Assembly (NCBI GenBank): GCA_002162685.1 | Contig: MAAQ01000018.1 | Span: 1-64,000 of the forward strand | Reading direction: 5' to 3' | From: Flavobacteriales bacterium 33_180_T64 | GTDB taxonomy: Bacteria; Bacteroidota; Bacteroidia; Flavobacteriales; Flavobacteriaceae | DNA: 64,000 nucleotides | Shown: one piece after another, positions 44,929 to 53,624 of the stretch | How the letters are laid out: each line of letters begins with the position of its first letter | How positions within the stretch are numbered: the stretch's first letter is position 1 | Translations under genes and position numbers: made by a program | Notes under the pieces: generated by a model | Database searches by the model: none | Seen by the model: the letters and a program-made list of their open reading frames with translations, nothing else | What the model was told of the DNA's origin: nothing

Positions 44929-47900
44929 ATGAGATCAACCTTTAGTTTTTTACTGAGTTGCCTTGCACTACTTTATATGGCTTCAGATAGTGTTTATGCT
45001 CAGTTGCCTGCCGAATCGGAATGGGAAATTACAAATGTAACATTGTTTCAGCGCTCAAATGCAACGCTGAAAAATGAAAATGGAAAAATTACATTGACCG
45101 AGCATTTAAGAAGAGGTAGAAAACGTGAATATACGGGAACACTATCAGGAGCATTATTAGCGCTAACCAGTGCTTATAAAAATACAGGAAGTACAGAAAA
45201 AGACCGGAAATGTCATGATTATATTATGGATAATGTCACTCAGTTCCCGGAATACAGTTATGTCATGGAATTGCAAGCAGATTCCCTGAATTTTTTTTTC
45301 GGTAAACTGCATCAGCCAACAGGAATCATTTGTGATGATGAAGGCGTAGTGACAAAAATAAATGTACAAAGCAGTGAGGTCAAATTAAAAAGGATCAAGA
45401 ATGCAGAATTCAGAATATATACCTCCCATAAAGATACTGTTGAGACAACTACAAATTTCTCCAAACCTTTTCCAAAGGTGGCTATTTCTTCTCACACGAT
45501 TCAAATCGCCAACAGTTCAGAAAATAAGGTTTCCGTGTCATTCTCGGCAGATGTTACAGATGTTTTAGCTGATATTGTTGATAAAACTGCCGACATCAAC
45601 AAGATATACCTGGAGTATTTGGATCCGTCAAGTGAAACCCTGGAAGTTTCCAAACCGTTATCCATTCAAAAATCCTCGGTAAATACAACAAAATGGCAGC
45701 CTTACGCACATGAAGCCAGAGTAGAAGTGAACGATGAGTCCATTCCTTTAATCGACAGGGAAACCTACGTAAATATCAGGGCAGTAAATGTATTGGGTAA
45801 TGAAACCGTTGCTTCCGTTATTATTTTTTCCAAAGAAGGTAGTTCCGGACAATTTATTTATCAATCCTATAAACATAATGACGGTGCGGGATCTGGATAT
45901 GTCAATCCCATTCAGGTCAACCTTACCAGGTCAACCATGACTAGGCCTTCGGGAGATGATGTGGAGATCGTAGATATCACTTACCAGGGACGTACGCTGG
46001 AAATGGTTCCCGATCCGGACAACCCGAATGATTTTCACCTACAAACTCCATTAATAGCTTTAGATTCAGTCCCTTCTTCCTTGGCAAATATTTCAAACAT
46101 TGTTGCTGTAGATGCTACTGATTCTGAATTAAAACACAAAGATGAAACCCGGGATCTCTACTGGAACTATACAGCACACAGCCCTTCTAATGTGTACACC
46201 TATGCCATTGGACTCACCTATAAACACAACATCTATTCCAGGGAATTTAATAAAAATAAATTGCTTAGCGTTATAGGGGTCTATGATGAAGATACTGGAA
46301 GAAAACTCATTGACAAAAGTGCCATTAAATTAAATCCGAATGAGATTCAAGATTTCAGACAAGTGAGAGGTAGAGGAATGGAATTTAAAATCCCTTACAA
46401 AAAAGAGCTTATTGGGAAAACTGCTGTGGTTAAATGTGTACTGTTGGATGCTAAAGGGAAAAAATATAAAGACAATATGGGAGCATTTAAAATAGGAGCT
46501 TTAAAAACCATTATTATTGGTGTAGATGGATTATCATATTCAGCTGCTAATGAGATTATATCTGATAAAAAGGAAAGAGGATTTAAATACGCATTTAACA
46601 AAGATGGAAAAGATAATGGGGTGTTTAAACAAACCTTATCGGCTATCCCAACGATTACATGGTGCAACTGGTCGGGGATCTATAGTGGGCAACCTCCTGG
46701 GAAACATGGAATAACCGGTAATTCCTTTTTAAAATTTAATTCCTCTAAAACTTGGATGCATAATAAGCTTAATCAGCTTGTGGGTGCTGTGATGACTGGA
46801 CTAGGTGATAATGCTCATGAAAATGCAGGAAGCCTTTATGACGGGATTTCAAAAGCATACCCAAATGCTAGCAGAAAACTACGTGTTTATTCTGCCTATC
46901 CCTGGTATGCGAAATCGGAAGATGGTAATGTATCAGTGTCTTCAAGTGGATACACAAAAACCTTTCTGAAATTCTGGACCAGATCTTCCAGTACAGAATT
47001 GTTTGGCCATGATCCTGATGCGGCAAGAAGACTGGATTTAGCGACTTCGTATATTTTTAAAAATAAAGTAGGGCATCATCTGCTGGAAGATGATGGATTT
47101 GATGTAGTGTCATTATATTTTCCAGGGCCTGATAATATTGCGCATTATCTTGGAAAAGGGAATTATGATGATCCCGAGACTTCTGCAAAAACTGATACCT
47201 TTTATTTTGAACCCGGACTTTCGGTGAAATACAGCATCAGGCCTAATACAATTGATGTGGATACGCCACTGAAATCTGTTGGAGAACATTTGAAGCAGGT
47301 GACCGATTTCTATTTTGACAAGAATATAAGGTTTATAAAAAAGAACGGTCTTTCTTATTCTACTATGTTTGTCCTTACCGCAGATCACAGCTTACATGCC
47401 TTTCATAACGATTCAGAAAACAAGTTCAATATATTTCCTAAAGACATGATCGATCTGGTGAGAGGGCATTTAATCGAATTTTTACAGAATGATAGTAATC
47501 TCAGAAGCGGACGAGATTTTTATACTGCATTTAAAAAAGAGCGATCCGGTAAGCAAATATTCACATGGAACACCACACCGATATCTGTTTTTATAAATTC
47601 GGTGGTGAACTACTCTCCAAATGGCGGAATGGGACATTTGTACATCCGTACAGGGTCTTCAAAAATGGATAACATCTTGCTTCATGAAAGTACTAAACTG
47701 CTGTATATGGCTGGCACGAAAACAGGTATTCAACTGCGTGGTAAAAACAGTAAACTGAGCCCTAAACCAAATAAAGCAAACAACGGTAGAACCGACTATG
47801 GCGCTTTTGGAAAAACGCCTGCTATGTTTGTTAAAGCTTGTAAGTCATTAACATCGTGTGAAGGCAGATTAAAATCGAATTACCGTTGGGTGGAAAAAGT

Positions 47901-48309
47901 AGATGGTTTGAATGGAAATATTAAATTTGGTACCATCGACGAATTTTTAAAAGCAAGCGGACATCAAGGTAAATGGCTCGATTTTGAAGCACGTCTGGAA
48001 GAATTGAATGATAAATCAGATGCAAGTCGATCTGGTGATCTGGTGATGTTTACTGATGGGGCCATGGGGTATCTGACATTAATCCAAGGCGATCAGTTCA
48101 ATGGTTGGCACGGAGGAGCTACACTTTCCGAATCGATTATTCCTATGTTTATCAACATTCCGGGTACAGTTGTGGATGAATCCTTTATTAAAGAAGGGTT
48201 TGACAAGGCTAGCAAAGCGATACTGGAAAATTCTCCAAAATCCAATTACCTGCGCAACTGGCATTTGATGCAAGTATTGAACTCTATTTACTTAGGTATA
48301 AAAAAATAA
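44929..48309 (+). CDS. Exported alkaline-phosphatase-superfamily phosphodiesterase with N-terminal beta domains
   Basis: 1126 residues. Signal peptide (MRSTFSFLLSCLALLYMAS...VYAQ), ~500 residues of beta-rich sequence, then a type I phosphodiesterase/nucleotide pyrophosphatase domain from ~525. Its metal and nucleophile residues are all present: Asp533 (GVDGLSY), Thr577 (IPTITWCNWSGIYSG), Asp735 and His739 (PGPDNIAHYLG), Asp819-His820 (LTADHSLHAF), His1061 (GWHGGATLSES). So it should be active on a phosphodiester or phosphonate bond outside the cytoplasm. Substrate unknown. Partner of the membrane protein upstream; the pair uses CTG, CCG and CGG codons more than neighbouring genes. Confidence 0.87.
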   Translation: MRSTFSFLLSCLALLYMASDSVYAQLPAESEWEITNVTLFQRSNATLKNENGKITLTEHLRRGRKREYTGTLSGALLALTSAYKNTGSTEKDRKCHDYIMDNVTQFPEYSYVMELQADSLNFFFGKLHQPTGIICDDEGVVTKINVQSSEVKLKRIKNAEFRIYTSHKDTVETTTNFSKPFPKVAISSHTIQIANSSENKVSVSFSADVTDVLADIVDKTADINKIYLEYLDPSSETLEVSKPLSIQKSSVNTTKWQPYAHEARVEVNDESIPLIDRETYVNIRAVNVLGNETVASVIIFSKEGSSGQFIYQSYKHNDGAGSGYVNPIQVNLTRSTMTRPSGDDVEIVDITYQGRTLEMVPDPDNPNDFHLQTPLIALDSVPSSLANISNIVAVDATDSELKHKDETRDLYWNYTAHSPSNVYTYAIGLTYKHNIYSREFNKNKLLSVIGVYDEDTGRKLIDKSAIKLNPNEIQDFRQVRGRGMEFKIPYKKELIGKTAVVKCVLLDAKGKKYKDNMGAFKIGALKTIIIGVDGLSYSAANEIISDKKERGFKYAFNKDGKDNGVFKQTLSAIPTITWCNWSGIYSGQPPGKHGITGNSFLKFNSSKTWMHNKLNQLVGAVMTGLGDNAHENAGSLYDGISKAYPNASRKLRVYSAYPWYAKSEDGNVSVSSSGYTKTFLKFWTRSSSTELFGHDPDAARRLDLATSYIFKNKVGHHLLEDDGFDVVSLYFPGPDNIAHYLGKGNYDDPETSAKTDTFYFEPGLSVKYSIRPNTIDVDTPLKSVGEHLKQVTDFYFDKNIRFIKKNGLSYSTMFVLTADHSLHAFHNDSENKFNIFPKDMIDLVRGHLIEFLQNDSNLRSGRDFYTAFKKERSGKQIFTWNTTPISVFINSVVNYSPNGGMGHLYIRTGSSKMDNILLHESTKLLYMAGTKTGIQLRGKNSKLSPKPNKANNGRTDYGAFGKTPAMFVKACKSLTSCEGRLKSNYRWVEKVDGLNGNIKFGTIDEFLKASGHQGKWLDFEARLEELNDKSDASRSGDLVMFTDGAMGYLTLIQGDQFNGWHGGATLSESIIPMFINIPGTVVDESFIKEGFDKASKAILENSPKSNYLRNWHLMQVLNSIYLGIKK

Positions 48310-48382
48310 TGTTAACGTATAAATACCTGATATTTAGCTTCTGTTATATTTATATTTCAAAAAACTAAATAAGTTAGAGCAT

Positions 48383-48425
48383 AAAAAAGAGGACAATTTC
48401 AACTTCGTTGAAAACTGTCCTCTTT
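48383..48425 (-). terminator. tmRNA terminator
   Basis: Long stem AAAGAGGACA... / ...TGTCCTCTTT (48386-48403 with 48407-48425, three-base loop) followed on the minus strand by six T, three bases after the mature 3' end. Confidence 0.9.
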
Positions 48426-48427
48426 AG

Positions 48428-48820
48428 TGGAGTCGGAGAGAATCGAACTCTCGTCCAAACAAGTTATTAAAGAGCTTTCTACACGTGTATTCTTTCATTA
48501 GATTTTCGATTGTAAACTGGCAAAAGACAACCTACTTACAACTTAGCTTCTTAATCTCGAAAAGGTATCAAAGCACTACCAAATCTAAGTTAATATTTAC
48601 GATGCCTCTATTAAGAACGCCATTAACCAAGGCTTTCTGGAGACATTTAGCATTCCTACCTAGTAGGACGAGGCTTAATCTTACTGTAATTCAGATTATG
48701 CAGCTAAAGCGTAGTTATTCTCGCCGTTTAAAAAGTTGACCTAGCCTTTTACGTGTTTCAATGTCATTACACGACGTGCTTACCATTTAATGAATCTCGC
48801 TGTCAAAACCAGTCGACCCC
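48428..48820 (-). ncRNA. ssrA: Transfer-messenger RNA (tmRNA), tag GENNYALAA
   Basis: 393 nt. The 5' end GGGGTCG pairs with 3' CGACTCC plus discriminator A to form the acceptor stem; the T arm AGTTCGATTCT is present; CCA is not encoded. The tag reading frame lies at 48696-48725, GGC GAG AAT AAC TAC GCT TTA GCT GCA TAA, giving GENNYALAA. It rescues stalled ribosomes and marks the nascent chain for proteolysis. Its 3' end faces the two-gene accessory block. Confidence 0.95.
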
Positions 48821-48864
48821 ATTGTAATGAAATAGCAAAACTTATTTTGCATAATTGAATTAAT

Positions 48865-48991
48865 CCTGAACTTGTTTCAGGAACTCATCAACATTTCGTT
48901 TGATAATTATTTTGGCGTTCCCTTTTGGGTCGCGCTTTCGGCAGTCGCTCTTTTCAAGGAGCTTCAACAATTGCCTCAATCGCTAACGCAG
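48865..48991. repeat. Dispersed palindromic repeat, copy B (upstream of ssrA)
   Basis: Palindrome CCTGAAC-TTG-TTTCAGG (48865-48881) next to a core (48909-48991) that is the reverse complement of the 17350-17432 core in the trpB-trpA gap, including 28 identical bases. It lies between the tmRNA 5' end and the next gene. Confidence 0.8.
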
Positions 48992-49112
48992 TCTGCAAAG
49001 TTATCAAAAAGTTTGTATAAGCCTACATTTACTAGTACTTTCGTGCAAATTTTATACCAATATGTTTTACTGTCACTATTAACAGTAAAGGCATTTATAA
49101 TTCCGCAGTTAT

Positions 49113-50318
49113 ATGAAATTCGCAATCATTAAAGAACGTAAAAATCCGCCAGATAGACGTGTTGTATTTTCTCCTGAGAAATTGGCAGAAGCTAGAGTGC
49201 AATTCCCACAAGCAGAATTTGTAGTGGAGTCTTCAGACATTCGCGTGTTTTCAGACGATGCGTATCGTTCACAAGGTTTTGAAGTGACTAATGATGTGTC
49301 TAATTGTGATGTGATGATTGGTGTAAAAGAAGTACCGCTAGAGCATTTAATTCCGAATAAAAAATATTTTTTCTTTTCACATACCATTAAAAAGCAACCA
49401 TACAACCGAAAGCTTTTGGTGGATATACTCAACAAGAATATAGAAATGTATGACCACGAAACTATTGTAAAGCAAAATAGCGCGAGACTTATTGGTTTTG
49501 GTCGATATGCTGGTTTGGTTGGCGCTTATAATGGATTTCGTGCATTAGGTTTAAGGGATGGGTTATTTAATTTGCCCAAAGTAGAAATTCTTGCCGATTT
49601 AGATGCTGTAAAAGCTGAACTAGATAAAATCACCTTACCTAATATTAAGATTGTACTTTCAGGAACAGGTAAAGTTGCTTTAGGAGCTAAAGAGATTCTC
49701 GACCATTTGAAAATTAAAGAGGTTAGCGATGCTTCGTATTTAACATCCCAGTTTACAGAACCCGTTTATTGTATGATTGATGTGATGGAGTACAACAAAC
49801 GAATAGATGGTAAAGCAGGAGATAAGTATGAATTCTATAAAAACCCAAGTGGTTATGAAAGTAATTTCATGACCTATGCAAAAGAAACCGATTTCTTTAT
49901 AGCTGGACATTTTTATGGTGATGGTGCGCCTTTTATTTTTACACGAGACGATGCTAAACATTCAGATTTTAGAATTAATTTAGTAGCAGATGTATCTTGT
50001 GATATTGATGGTCCAGTAGCAAGTACTATTAGGCCTTCTACAATTGCAGACCCATTTTATGGTTATGATGCTCAAACCGAAAGCGAAGTCGCTTTTAACG
50101 CTAAAAATGCTATCACTATGATGGCTGTTGATAATTTACCTTGTGAATTACCAAAAGATGCTAGTGAAGGTTTTGGAGAGATGTTTTTAGAGCATGTAAT
50201 TCCTGCATTTTTTAATAATGATGAGCAAGGTGTTTTAAAGCGTGCGAAAATTTCTGAAAACAGAAAACTAACAGAGCGTTTTGCTTATTTGCAAGATTAT
50301 GTAGATGGAAAGGAATAA
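49113..50318 (+). CDS. Saccharopine/lysine dehydrogenase-like NAD(P)-dependent oxidoreductase
   Basis: 401 residues. N-terminal half resembles the alanine dehydrogenase/PNT N-domain (FAIIKERKNPPDRRVVFSPEKLAE, DVMIGVKEVP, YFFFSHTIKKQPYN), the second half a Rossmann domain (IVLSGTGKVALGAKEILDHL) and catalytic-type segment NLVADVSCDIDGPVASTIRPSTIADP. This fits lysine-forming saccharopine dehydrogenase-like proteins. Substrate uncertain. Overlaps the next SDR by 14 bases. Confidence 0.83.
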   Translation: MKFAIIKERKNPPDRRVVFSPEKLAEARVQFPQAEFVVESSDIRVFSDDAYRSQGFEVTNDVSNCDVMIGVKEVPLEHLIPNKKYFFFSHTIKKQPYNRKLLVDILNKNIEMYDHETIVKQNSARLIGFGRYAGLVGAYNGFRALGLRDGLFNLPKVEILADLDAVKAELDKITLPNIKIVLSGTGKVALGAKEILDHLKIKEVSDASYLTSQFTEPVYCMIDVMEYNKRIDGKAGDKYEFYKNPSGYESNFMTYAKETDFFIAGHFYGDGAPFIFTRDDAKHSDFRINLVADVSCDIDGPVASTIRPSTIADPFYGYDAQTESEVAFNAKNAITMMAVDNLPCELPKDASEGFGEMFLEHVIPAFFNNDEQGVLKRAKISENRKLTERFAYLQDYVDGKE

Positions 50319-51099
50319 TACAAAAACTGCTTTAGTTACAGGAGCAGCTTCAGGATTAGGGTTTGAGTTAGCACTTTTGCTAGCAAAAGATACTTATAAT
50401 CTTATTTTAATTGATATAGATTCAAAAAAATTAGAGCGAGCAAAAACCAATATCTTAAAAGGGTACAATACCCAAATCACTTTGTTGGTAAAAGATTTGA
50501 GTCAAGTAAATATTGCAAATGAGATTTATAATGATATTAAAACTACTACGATAGATGTTATTATAAATAATGCTGGCTTTGGACTCTTCGGAACATTCAC
50601 GAATACAGATTGGGAACGTGAGTCACAAATGTTGCATTTGCATATTTTAACAACAACACATTTAATAAAGTTAATTTTACCAGATATGGTAAAACGTGGT
50701 TCTGGTAAAATTTTGAATTTATCGTCTTTAGCCGCTTTTCAACCAGGACCATTAATGGCATTATATTATGCATCTAAAGCTTATCTTTTATCGTTTTCAC
50801 AAGCTATTGCAAACGAGTTAAAAGGAACGGGAGTTAGTGTTACAGCACTGTGCCCAGGACCAACAAAAACATCATTTCAAGAGGTAGTGTCACAAGAATG
50901 TGCGGAAAACAAAATAGCCTTTAATATGGCGTGTCCTAAACAAGTAGCTGCTTATGGGTATAAAGCCATGCAGAACGGAAAAGTTGTTGCAATCCCTGGG
51001 CTTTTCAATAAGTTTTTATCCATATTACCAAGAATGTTAACTAGAAATAGAACGACAAAAATTGTAAGGCAAATCCAAAATAAAAATAGAGATTCTTAA
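50305..51099 (+). CDS. SDR family NAD(P)-dependent oxidoreductase
   Basis: 264 residues with TGAASGLGFELALLL, NNAGFGLFG, NLSSLAAFQPGPLM and YYASKAYLLSFSQAIANEL (catalytic Tyr-Lys), and a C-terminal basic tail (LPRMLTRNRTTKIVRQIQ). Resembles DltE/YqjQ-type SDRs acting on lipids or ketones. Translationally coupled to the dehydrogenase upstream and convergent, with four bases shared, to the DUF1361 gene. Confidence 0.9.
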   Translation: MERNNTKTALVTGAASGLGFELALLLAKDTYNLILIDIDSKKLERAKTNILKGYNTQITLLVKDLSQVNIANEIYNDIKTTTIDVIINNAGFGLFGTFTNTDWERESQMLHLHILTTTHLIKLILPDMVKRGSGKILNLSSLAAFQPGPLMALYYASKAYLLSFSQAIANELKGTGVSVTALCPGPTKTSFQEVVSQECAENKIAFNMACPKQVAAYGYKAMQNGKVVAIPGLFNKFLSILPRMLTRNRTTKIVRQIQNKNRDS

Positions 51100-51749
51100 T
51101 AAGCTGACTTCCTAAATACTAAATATCCAATATTTAAAAAAGTACCAAATAAAATAGTAAATAGCCATACTTCTTTATTAGCCATTGGCTGTATTACAAT
51201 ATGCATTATGTCGTTTAGTAAATAGTTTGGATTGCTTATAATCTCCCAAGAATTATAACGTAAAAAACGACCAAGATATATTCCAAAAGCGGTTAGTCCA
51301 AAAATGGATAATAGTATGGGAAAGATAAATTTAGGTTTTACATGCTGTTTTAAAAGCTTCTCCATATCTGAAAGAGAGAGAAAAAACAGAATCAATCCGT
51401 TAAAAGCAAACGATAAAATGACTAAAACATCTAACCACAATAGATGCGGTTTCCCATTCGTAAGGTGCAATAAATCGGTAATTATATATGGTGCATTTGG
51501 TAAAAAGAGTAACCAAACACTAAAAGCTATGAGGAAGGTAAGCTTATGATTTTTTGGTTTGCTACTGAGCACAGTTGTTATGACGAATGGAATAATGGCT
51601 AAGAATAAATTCCAAACTAAAAAAAGCAAATAAAATGATTGATTTAGTTTCATTCTAATCATAAGTAGAATAATACTTAAAGCCATCGAAATGGTTACTA
51701 TCGATAAGGTTTTAAATTGGTTAAGGATATGCGTTTTTATAGTTTCCAT
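51096..51749 (-). CDS. DUF1361 integral membrane protein
   Basis: 217 residues, six hydrophobic segments. Family signature FLAIIPFVITTVL, WLLFLPNAPYIITDLLHL, and SLSDMEKLL are visible. Function unknown. It is the last gene of a run of small membrane genes and overlaps the DUF2809 gene by 13 bases. Confidence 0.87.
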   Translation of the reverse strand: METIKTHILNQFKTLSIVTISMALSIILLMIRMKLNQSFYLLFLVWNLFLAIIPFVITTVLSSKPKNHKLTFLIAFSVWLLFLPNAPYIITDLLHLTNGKPHLLWLDVLVILSFAFNGLILFFLSLSDMEKLLKQHVKPKFIFPILLSIFGLTAFGIYLGRFLRYNSWEIISNPNYLLNDIMHIVIQPMANKEVWLFTILFGTFLNIGYLVFRKSAY

Positions 51750-52120
51750 AGGATGTTAATTTTTGTATCTATTAAATAAATAGTGATAATACCTAGGCTG
51801 TAGGCAATGAGATCTGAAATTTCAAAAGTGCTTCCTAATATAATATTTGCCATCTGATTATGTCTTAGGTTTAGATAGTCTAATAGGTTAAAAAGCTGTA
51901 AAAATTCGATAAGAAAAGAAATCAGGAATACCGTAATCGCTATATAAATTGGTTGGGTGTTTATAAAACTTCTAAAAAAACAATACATTAAAATAACCAC
52001 CAGAAAATCGCCAAAGGTATGTCTAATAAAACCTCCAGATAAAAATGTTGCTATGCATACTTCCGTAGAAAATAACATAAGACTTGTTGCAAAAAAAACT
52101 TTGTTGAGTTTGAGGATCAT
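51737..52120 (-). CDS. DUF2809 membrane protein
   Basis: 127 residues, four hydrophobic segments. IRHTFGDFLVVILMYCFFRSF, FLIEFLQLFNLLDYLNLRHNQMA and STFEISDLIAYSLGI fit DUF2809, distantly like VanZ-type membrane domains. Function unknown. Overlaps the YdcF gene by four bases. Confidence 0.87.
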   Translation of the reverse strand: MILKLNKVFFATSLMLFSTEVCIATFLSGGFIRHTFGDFLVVILMYCFFRSFINTQPIYIAITVFLISFLIEFLQLFNLLDYLNLRHNQMANIILGSTFEISDLIAYSLGIITIYLIDTKINILWKL

Positions 52121-52746
52121 TTGATATTTATTTTTTTACCAAGAAATTTTGGTTCTACATTAAACAATACATCTATAGAGGCTTTGGCGCGAGCAAAATA
52201 TTCTCTTAGCTGAGTTTTGGAGCCATGATGATTATAGCTGTCTTTTGCATTAAATCCAATAGCATTTATATTGTTATGCTTGGCTAAATAAATAGCACGC
52301 TCGTTGTGAAATTGCTGCGATATAATTGTGATTTCGGTTTGGCCAAAAATCTCTTTTGCTCTTATAACCGAATCCAATGTTCTAAAACCTGCATAGTCCA
52401 AAAAGATTTTGTCTTCAGGAATACCTTTAATAATTAAATCAGTTTTGAAGGTTGTGGGTTCATCATAGTTTTTTCTGCTGTTGTCTCCACTAATCAAAAT
52501 GAATTCTATTTTTTCTGCTTTATATAAATCTACAGCAGCATTAATTCGATGTGTATAATAGGAGTTGATGTTTCCGTTAGAGGTAACTTTTACAGCGCCT
52601 AATAGGAGTCCGACTTTATTCTTTGGAATCGCATCAACCGAATTATAAATACAACCTTTTGCTTTGTAAATCACCATGTAATTAGTCATAATTAATCCAA
52701 TTAAAATAAATACGCCTAAGAGGAATATGAGTTTGAGTTTCTTCAT
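52117..52746 (-). CDS. SanA/YdcF family (DUF218) membrane-anchored protein
   Basis: 209 residues, N-terminal membrane anchor (LIFLLGVFILIGLIMTNYMVIY) and a DUF218 domain outside the membrane: VGLLLGAVKV, YYTHRINAAVDLYKAEKIEFILISGDN, EPTTFKTDLIIKGIPEDKIFLDYAG, IISQQFHNERAIYLAKHNN. SanA-type proteins affect envelope permeability (vancomycin sensitivity at high temperature) in enterobacteria; the chemistry is unknown. Confidence 0.88.
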   Translation of the reverse strand: MKKLKLIFLLGVFILIGLIMTNYMVIYKAKGCIYNSVDAIPKNKVGLLLGAVKVTSNGNINSYYTHRINAAVDLYKAEKIEFILISGDNSRKNYDEPTTFKTDLIIKGIPEDKIFLDYAGFRTLDSVIRAKEIFGQTEITIISQQFHNERAIYLAKHNNINAIGFNAKDSYNHHGSKTQLREYFARAKASIDVLFNVEPKFLGKKINIK

Positions 52747-52759
52747 TATATGTGTTTGT

Positions 52760-53251
52760 TTATTTTATGTTTAAGGCATAGCATTGGGCTTTGGTAAATA
52801 TCGATTGTCTAAAATCTTGAATATTAACCTTAAGTAATTGTTTATAGTCATAATGGTGAAACGGATTTGCTTTTTTTCCAATAGCATAAGACCGTAAATA
52901 ATACTGATAATAGTCTGGAAGGATAATGATGCCTAAAATTACGGCACCATATAAATACAGACTACGCTTTCCATTGCCATAACAAAGGCATTGGAGAGCG
53001 ATTTCGTCTTCTACTTTTGTGCCATAACCAGTTAAGGTGTGATAGGCATCATGGCGTTCTACTTTAGCAATGAGTTCAAAATTATTTTTCTCTAAGAATT
53101 CACCTAAATGCCTGCCAAAAGAGACTTTGGGATAGGCGAGGAGCTCTTCCTTGTAAATCTCCCAAGGGTTATGCTTTTTAAATAGATTTGTATACACACG
53201 TTGTGAGTGTTTAAATAACCATTCTATGAGTTTTTTGCGTACGTTTTTCAT
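52760..53251 (-). CDS. Coq4-like protein
   Basis: 163 residues. HDAYHTLTGYGTKVEDEIALQ carries an HDxxH...E arrangement like the Zn site of Coq4, and KEELLAYPKVSFGRHLGEFL matches the preceding segment. Coq4 acts in ubiquinone synthesis in eukaryotes and some bacteria; flavobacteria use menaquinone, so the role here is unclear. It overlaps the upstream gene by four bases. Confidence 0.7.
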   Translation of the reverse strand: MKNVRKKLIEWLFKHSQRVYTNLFKKHNPWEIYKEELLAYPKVSFGRHLGEFLEKNNFELIAKVERHDAYHTLTGYGTKVEDEIALQCLCYGNGKRSLYLYGAVILGIIILPDYYQYYLRSYAIGKKANPFHHYDYKQLLKVNIQDFRQSIFTKAQCYALNIK

Positions 53252-53622
53252 TTTTGTGTTTCTTTAGCAAACCAAACCCAAGATTGATTTGTAGTGATAA
53301 AAACGGACGAAAAAAAGGCAATAATATAGAGGTCAAATCCTGAAGAAATAATAGCAAATACACAAATACCAAAAACTATAATAACGTAGTATGGATAATA
53401 GGTTTTAAAGACTTGTTTTTTATTAAAATCAGCATTTTCTGCTAACCAAAAAACCGAACAGATAGTACTCAATATAACTATTGTAGACACTATAAAGATA
53501 GGAATGATTGAGAGAAACATAAATAGTATAATATCTGGATCTATAGATTTTGAGCTAATAATTACCCAAAAGATGACTGTAGCTAAAAGACAAGATTTCG
53601 CAAGGTTTGCTGGAATGTTCAT
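53248..53622 (-). CDS. Small membrane protein of unknown function
   Basis: 124 residues with four hydrophobic helices (CLLATVIFWVIISS; ILFMFLSIIPIFIVSTIVILSTI; YYVIIVFGICVFAIISS; LYIIAFFSSVFITTNQSWVWF). No domain recognised. Packed two bases after the DUF4173 gene and overlapping the Coq4-like gene. Confidence 0.75.
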   Translation of the reverse strand: MNIPANLAKSCLLATVIFWVIISSKSIDPDIILFMFLSIIPIFIVSTIVILSTICSVFWLAENADFNKKQVFKTYYPYYVIIVFGICVFAIISSGFDLYIIAFFSSVFITTNQSWVWFAKETQK

Positions 53623-53624
53623 TG

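Noticed and set aside
40656-48309. Prophage or integrative element
   Set aside because: No integrase, capsid, tail, relaxase or transposase gene is present, and no direct repeat of the ssrA end was found. I keep only the weaker island hypothesis.
48428-48500. tRNA-like 3' structure (GTTCGATTCTC) read as an ordinary tRNA
   Set aside because: There is no D arm or anticodon arm next to it. It pairs with GGGGTCG 390 bases away and is the tRNA-like domain of tmRNA.
48485-49132. Two plus-strand ORFs (84 and 86 codons) upstream of the dehydrogenase gene
   Set aside because: The first lies inside the tmRNA (antisense) and the second inside the dispersed repeat; neither gives a protein-like sequence.
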